A stretch of DNA of 64,000 nucleotides from contig NZ_KE387154.1 in the NCBI RefSeq assembly GCF_000430505.1, positions 244,530 to 308,529 on the forward strand, in the 5' to 3' direction. Of this stretch, positions 60,939 to 64,000 are shown piece after piece. Both the position numbers and the translations under genes were made by a program. The DNA comes from Eisenibacter elegans DSM 3317 (GTDB lineage Bacteria > Bacteroidota > Bacteroidia > Cytophagales > Microscillaceae). Each line of letters opens with the position of its first letter. The first letter of the stretch is position 1. Under the pieces are notes generated by a model. It worked only from the letters and a program-made list of their open reading frames with translations. It searched no databases and had not been told where the DNA came from.

Positions 60939-63179
60939 TCAGTCGGCGAAGAGGGCGGTTACGGCGGCGGGGTCATAGACCCAGTTTTGGCCATATTGCT
61001 CCTCGGCTTGGGAGGCTTCTTCAGTAATCAGCATCCCTTGGGCTTTGGCTTTGACTTCCAGTAGGCGGCCTACGTTGAACTTGCTGTTCAGCCTGGCCAG
61101 TAGAGCCTGTACTTGCTCGAAGTTCAGCCCGGCGGCCAGTTGCCCCGAGAAGGGCAGTTCGAGCCAGATGATTTCGCGTGTGGCTATCTCCAACACCCCA
61201 AACACCAAGCTCTTGCTCAGACTTTGGCTGATGCGCACCTGATGCTGCAGACAAGAGGGGTCGTAGGCCACACCGCTTTTTTCAGAGATTTTCATCCGGT
61301 GGCGGCTGTCCATCCAGCCCAGCACAAGGTTGGGCGTAATTTCTCCATTGCTGTAAGCATTACAGGTAAAGACAGCATGGGTATATCCGGCCTTAGCCAC
61401 CTTGTTCACATTGATATTGATGTACTCTGCCGTACCTACTTTGGCCGGAATGCTCCGAATGTCGCCGCTGTGCTGGCAACCTGTGGCAGTAAGGTTGCCA
61501 AAATAACACAGTTCTTTTTTATCGAGGCCAATAAGGTGGCAGCTCAAGTCCATATCGAGGTGTTGTGCGGGCAAGCCCTCTCCCCACTGCATAAACAGCC
61601 GTACCTGCGTTCCTTCTATCGGAAAGCGTGTACCCATCAGCGCTACCGGGCGGTCTTGTACGGTTTCGCTGCGGTCACCGATGGCCAGCGGTATTTTATA
61701 GAGCATCGGGTGGATGTACATCGTCTTACCTAGCTGTGGTGCTTGGGCAAAACGCCGGTACAGCATGGCGACACATAGGTCATCAATGCCTCTCGTCATT
61801 CGCTTCAGCTCCACGGCTTTGTATAGCTTCAGCATTTGGTTTGGGGGAATGGTCTTGTTGACTCCTCCCAGAGGCTTTACACTACGTTGTTGTGTGGGGT
61901 CAAAGTAATATCCGGCATACATCTGTAGGGTCAGCAGCAGGCGCATCGGCACCTGATCGGCCACTGCTTCAAAAGCTTGGAGTACGGGGTTTGCCCCAAA
62001 CCAAAGCATCTGTGCGAAGAGCGAACGAGCAAACAACCCCGGGCGTTGCTGGAGTAAGGCCAAGGTTTCTTCCTGATTGTAGCGCAGGCGAGCCTGCTCT
62101 ACGCGCCCTTGCCACACGGGGTAGTCTTGACGATAGAAGACATCCATCAGCTCGCGTAGGTGGCTCATCCCTTGGCGTTGGCTCATTTCGGCTAGGCGCA
62201 ATGCACGGATAAAGCGTACCCACATCTGACGCTTGGGGTGCATTGTTTCGGCCATCTGACGGGGCGACATCGGCAGCCCGTTCAACCACTCGGCCACCTG
62301 CCGGCAGGTCTTGGGGTCATACTTTAGTCGGAGCTGCTGTGCAGTCTCTATTTGCGCTACAATGCCTTGGTCAAGGCGGGGGTGTATATGGCGCTTGTTT
62401 TTAGCCTTACGCTTGATGATGGTCTTGGGAGCCACGATTTGCAACAGTCCCGTATGCCGAAACCAAAGGTAGCGCAAGATGTCGTTGGGCGATTGAAACA
62501 AGGCTTGTACCTCTGCGCCACGCCCTTGAGCCAGACAATAGTTTATCACTTCCATCAAAGTTTCCTTCATCCCAACCACAACATCTTGGGGCAAGGCAAA
62601 TGCCGCCAAGAGTTGCTGCAAGCTGTCTATTTGTGTCGCATCGAGCGCTGTTTTGGCTTCGAGTAAATGGCGCAGTGCTTTTTGGGCATCGGCTTCCGTC
62701 CACAGTTCCAAGAGATGCAGTTTACTGCCTTGGCCTAGGTAAACAGTCTTGTCTAGCTCGAAGGGCGTACCACAGTAAGGGCAGCCGTTGTAGCGCTCCA
62801 ATGGGAAAGTATTGGCCGGAATCAAGTGCCCGCAGGCCAAACGCGTGCAGTCTTTAGTACCGAAGAGTTGGGCAAAAAAGGTCATCAGGTGGTCTGCGTA
62901 GCCCTCGCCGGTAGGCACTTGCCAGTTTTTTACCAAGGGAGTCCAGTTTTTGTGTACCCCTGCCAGCTGCTTTAGTTGTGCGATAAGCTCAGCCCTAAAA
63001 CCCTCCTCCGTATGGCAGAGTGCTTTCCAGAGAGCTTCAGATACACCATAGCCCAGCTGGTTCATTTGGGCAATCAATACGGCCACTTGGGGCTGTTGGG
63101 TTGGGGCGGCGGCTTGGAGGGCTGCTTCAGGAATCAAAACAGCCTTGTAGCGTAGACTTACTTGTAGTAATGTGCGCAT
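60939..63179 (-). CDS. Large protein with RING-like zinc site and C-terminal TerD-like domain
   Basis: The 746-residue cytoplasmic protein has a treble-clef/RING-like segment at about residues 110-140 (RLACGHLIPANTFPLERYNG and CPYCGTPF). A long helical middle follows. The C-terminal region from about 520 resembles TerD: DMDLSCHLIGLDKKELCYFG, HSGDIRSIPAKVGTAEYINI and NVNKVAKAGYTHAVFTCNAY parallel the DLS, HSGDN and calcium-site blocks of tellurite-resistance TerD domains. This matches the layout of the family known as MXAN_6230/SCO0854 RING-domain proteins. TerD domains bind calcium and act in stress systems. Its function here is unknown; it is the only gene downstream of the odd tRNA cluster. 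Confidence 0.78.
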   Translation of the reverse strand: MRTLLQVSLRYKAVLIPEAALQAAAPTQQPQVAVLIAQMNQLGYGVSEALWKALCHTEEGFRAELIAQLKQLAGVHKNWTPLVKNWQVPTGEGYADHLMTFFAQLFGTKDCTRLACGHLIPANTFPLERYNGCPYCGTPFELDKTVYLGQGSKLHLLELWTEADAQKALRHLLEAKTALDATQIDSLQQLLAAFALPQDVVVGMKETLMEVINYCLAQGRGAEVQALFQSPNDILRYLWFRHTGLLQIVAPKTIIKRKAKNKRHIHPRLDQGIVAQIETAQQLRLKYDPKTCRQVAEWLNGLPMSPRQMAETMHPKRQMWVRFIRALRLAEMSQRQGMSHLRELMDVFYRQDYPVWQGRVEQARLRYNQEETLALLQQRPGLFARSLFAQMLWFGANPVLQAFEAVADQVPMRLLLTLQMYAGYYFDPTQQRSVKPLGGVNKTIPPNQMLKLYKAVELKRMTRGIDDLCVAMLYRRFAQAPQLGKTMYIHPMLYKIPLAIGDRSETVQDRPVALMGTRFPIEGTQVRLFMQWGEGLPAQHLDMDLSCHLIGLDKKELCYFGNLTATGCQHSGDIRSIPAKVGTAEYININVNKVAKAGYTHAVFTCNAYSNGEITPNLVLGWMDSRHRMKISEKSGVAYDPSCLQHQVRISQSLSKSLVFGVLEIATREIIWLELPFSGQLAAGLNFEQVQALLARLNSKFNVGRLLEVKAKAQGMLITEEASQAEEQYGQNWVYDPAAVTALFAD

Positions 63180-63218
63180 GGCTTGAGGGGTTTGGGGGTG
63201 AAACCAACAAAAAGAAAG

Positions 63219-63346
63219 TGAAACAGGCAGGAATCGAACCTGCGCTCCCGGTTTGGAATTTTAGGAGTAAGTTGTGCTTGACCTGCCCAAGAGCAAATAA
63301 TGGCTCAACTATAAAGACCGGTGTGCTACCACTACACTACTGTTTC
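63219..63346 (-). tRNA. tRNA-Gly(TCC) with a 57-base insertion in the anticodon loop
   Basis: On the minus strand the acceptor stem GAAACAG pairs with CTGTTTC, positions 8-9 are TA, the D-arm is GTGTAGTGGTAGCAC, the anticodon stem is CCGGT with ACCGG, and the T-arm is GCAGGTTCGATTCCTGC. Removing 63257-63313 leaves the 7-base loop CTTCCAA, anticodon TCC, in a normal 71-base tRNA. The exact junction is ambiguous by one T. The insertion folds on itself: AGTTGAGC pairs with GCACAACT, then an inner stem is closed by a CUUG loop. It carries one copy of the shared motif described at 63263-63310. No CCA is encoded. Confidence 0.8.
63263..63310 (-). other. Structured motif copy A (inside tRNA-Gly)
   Basis: On the + strand AGGAGTA, 8 bases (AGTTGTGC), TTGACC, then TAATGG 14 bases later, then CTCAACT. 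The 8-base spacer pairs with the bases after TAATG. All four copies keep the 8-base spacing. Confidence 0.7.
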
Positions 63347-63390
63347 GGAAAGGGGAGCAGGGAGGACTCGAACCTCCGACTTAAAAGGCC

Positions 63391-63424
63391 AGAAGTAAAT
63401 CTTACTTGACCGCTAATGATAATC
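63391..63424 (-). other. Structured motif copy B
   Basis: On the + strand AGAAGTA, 8 bases (AATCTTAC), TTGACC, then TAATGA only 2 bases later. The pairing seen in copies A and D is weak here. It lies next to the 3' half of the split tRNA-like unit. Confidence 0.6.
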
Positions 63425-63430
63425 AAAAAA

Positions 63431-63494
63431 GCCTGCGGATTCGAACCGCTAGCCCCCTATGAGGGAGCCGAACCGATTGAGAAGTAGCTTTTCT
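63431..63494 (-). other. Internal tRNA-like hairpin unit within the split tRNA
   Basis: On the minus strand GAAAAGC (with TA next) pairs with GCTTTTT about 55 bases later, enclosing a hairpin with GCTCC and GGGGC around CTCATAG and a T-arm-like GCGGTTCGAATCCGC. The D-arm does not form and the 5' end overlaps motif copy C. It could be a degenerate tRNA (anticodon CAT if read so) or a long variable arm. Confidence 0.35.
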
Positions 63495-63523
63495 TTGACC
63501 GTGCAGTGGCAGTAATGGCAAGG
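63480..63523 (-). other. Structured motif copy C
   Basis: On the + strand AGAAGTA, 8 bases (GCTTTTCT), TTGACC, 12 bases, TAATGG. It directly follows the 5' half of the split tRNA-like unit, as copy A follows the 5' half of tRNA-Gly. Confidence 0.6.
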
Positions 63524-63604
63524 TTAACGCTGTGCTCTACCACTGAGCTACTGCTCCCATCATACATACCTGAAAGAACGCACACTGCCATCAAAACAAA
63601 AAAA

Positions 63605-63668
63605 GGCTGGGTAATGGTACAACTGATTTATCCTAAAATTTAGAAGTAAGCTGTACTTGACCCTAGCC
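63605..63668 (-). other. Structured motif copy D, stand-alone and circularly permuted
   Basis: On the minus strand GGCTAGGGT pairs with ACCCAGCC (one bulge), then CAA opposite CATT as an internal loop. GTACAGCT pairs with AGTTGTAC, and an apical loop begins TACTTCT. The order of blocks is the reverse of copies A-C: TAATGG precedes AGAAGTA-N8-TTGACC on the + strand. Seven T follow on the minus strand, so it could also act as a terminator. Confidence 0.6.
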
Positions 63669-64000
63669 TAGGCTTTTGGGCTTAGTGTGCTACAAAGTAA
63701 AAGTAGTCCTGCGCAGTCTATTTGCGTAGTGCGAAAAAATGTGAAAAAGTTTTCAAAAATATACGTTATCAAGGCCTTAGCTCCCAAATTCTTTCGAAAA
63801 GGATGGTTTATTTGTTTGAATAGGTGTTGGCTGTGTCGCCCCTGCGAGGCTTTTTTTAGCAGCTTAGTTGCGTACATATGGGTAGAAATCAAAGCAGTAT
63901 GTCTTTATACGTGTACCCTCTTTGGAAAAGGATGATGTATGTTTTCCTGTGAGTGGGGGAATTGTTTTTGGCCGAGATGGATTAACATATACATTGTCAT
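63669..64000. other. Right-end interval without a supportable gene
   Basis: Short frames exist on both strands, but none has a start, composition or motif that I can support. A minus-strand segment near 63700 (TTTGTAGCACACTAAGCCC) faintly recalls a tRNA D-arm. A gene starting beyond the edge cannot be excluded. Confidence 0.4.

Larger units (their letters stand above)
63353..63557 (-). tRNA. Split tRNA-like unit, halves about 150 bases apart, anticodon unassignable
   Basis: On the minus strand the 5' half at 63557-63528 has acceptor GGAGCAG, TA at 8-9, D-arm GCTCAGTGGTAGAGC and the start of an anticodon stem (CAGCG). The 3' half at 63377-63353 has T-arm GGAGGTTCGAGTCCTCC and acceptor CTGCTCC, which pairs perfectly with the 5' half. 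Between them lie two copies of the shared motif and a second T-arm-like hairpin (GCGGTTCGAATCCGC). I cannot find a partner for CAGCG, so either it is a pseudo-tRNA, or the interior is removed in a way I cannot reconstruct. Confidence 0.5.

Noticed and set aside
63257-63313. Group I intron in tRNA-Gly
   Set aside because: The insert is 57 bases, far below the minimum for a group I catalytic core, and it does not end in G or show the P7/G-site sequence.
63257-63313. Archaeal-type bulge-helix-bulge tRNA intron
   Set aside because: A 4-base helix TTTA/TAAA with flanking bulges can be drawn, but the bulges are on one side and unequal, and bacteria are not known to carry the splicing endonuclease.
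63353-63668. tmRNA, including a permuted two-piece form
   Set aside because: There is no GGGGCTGA-type 5' end, no tag-peptide frame, and the T-arms belong to several separate acceptor stems.
63263-63668. CRISPR array
   Set aside because: The repeated block is short, spacing is irregular, one copy is permuted and no cas gene is present.

Overview
The window reads as chromosomal DNA of a Bacteroidota bacterium, most likely a Cytophagales relative. Pointers are a very long SecA without the usual zinc tail, a THUMP-like/PG_1098-type methyltransferase, DUF1573, DUF3127 and BatA-type proteins, a carboxypeptidase-regulatory-domain TonB receptor, and promoter elements of the Bacteroidota form (TTG, about 19 bases, TAnnTTTG). 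The species cannot be named from the sequence alone. Gene content is mostly housekeeping and single-gene transcription units are common.

Layout. 1-5.1 kb: a methyltransferase running off the left edge, a SPOR-domain lipoprotein and secA. 5.2-13.2 kb: an ABC ATPase, a secreted GPY-repeat protein, a CcoI/FixI-type copper ATPase, coaX, a DUF1573 protein, a c-type cytochrome lipoprotein and a glycosyltransferase. 13.3-16.6 kb: two tandem single-domain globins and a BatA-type membrane protein. 16.7-17.9 kb: a dense cluster of DnaA boxes on both sides of a small uncharacterised gene, which I read as the chromosomal replication origin. 17.9-34.9 kb: TPR proteins, a TerC-type membrane protein, a phosphoribosyltransferase, lplA, ileS, a flavin amine oxidase, rplY and prs, tRNA-Gln and an AGCS symporter. 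34.9-37.9 kb: an AT-rich stretch and a decayed RND efflux locus. 38-54 kb: an ABC-F protein, recG, methyltransferase, glycosyltransferase, a SiaB-like protein, a DUF3127 protein with an SSB-like tail, a YgjP-type protease, rhomboid, bestrophin, exonuclease, hpd and hppA. 54.7-63.2 kb: a transglutaminase-like protein, an odd TlpA-like protein, a large TonB-dependent receptor and a RING/TerD-like protein.

63.2-63.7 kb is the most unusual stretch. A recognisable tRNA-Gly(TCC) carries a 57-base insertion in its anticodon loop. Next to it lies a tRNA-like unit whose two halves are separated by about 150 bases. Four copies of one structured motif occur here (on the + strand AGRAGTA, exactly 8 bases, TTGACC, plus a nearby TAATGR), and one copy is circularly permuted. 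I cannot match this to a known intron or ribozyme class. It and the origin bracketing an unknown gene are the two observations I would check first.
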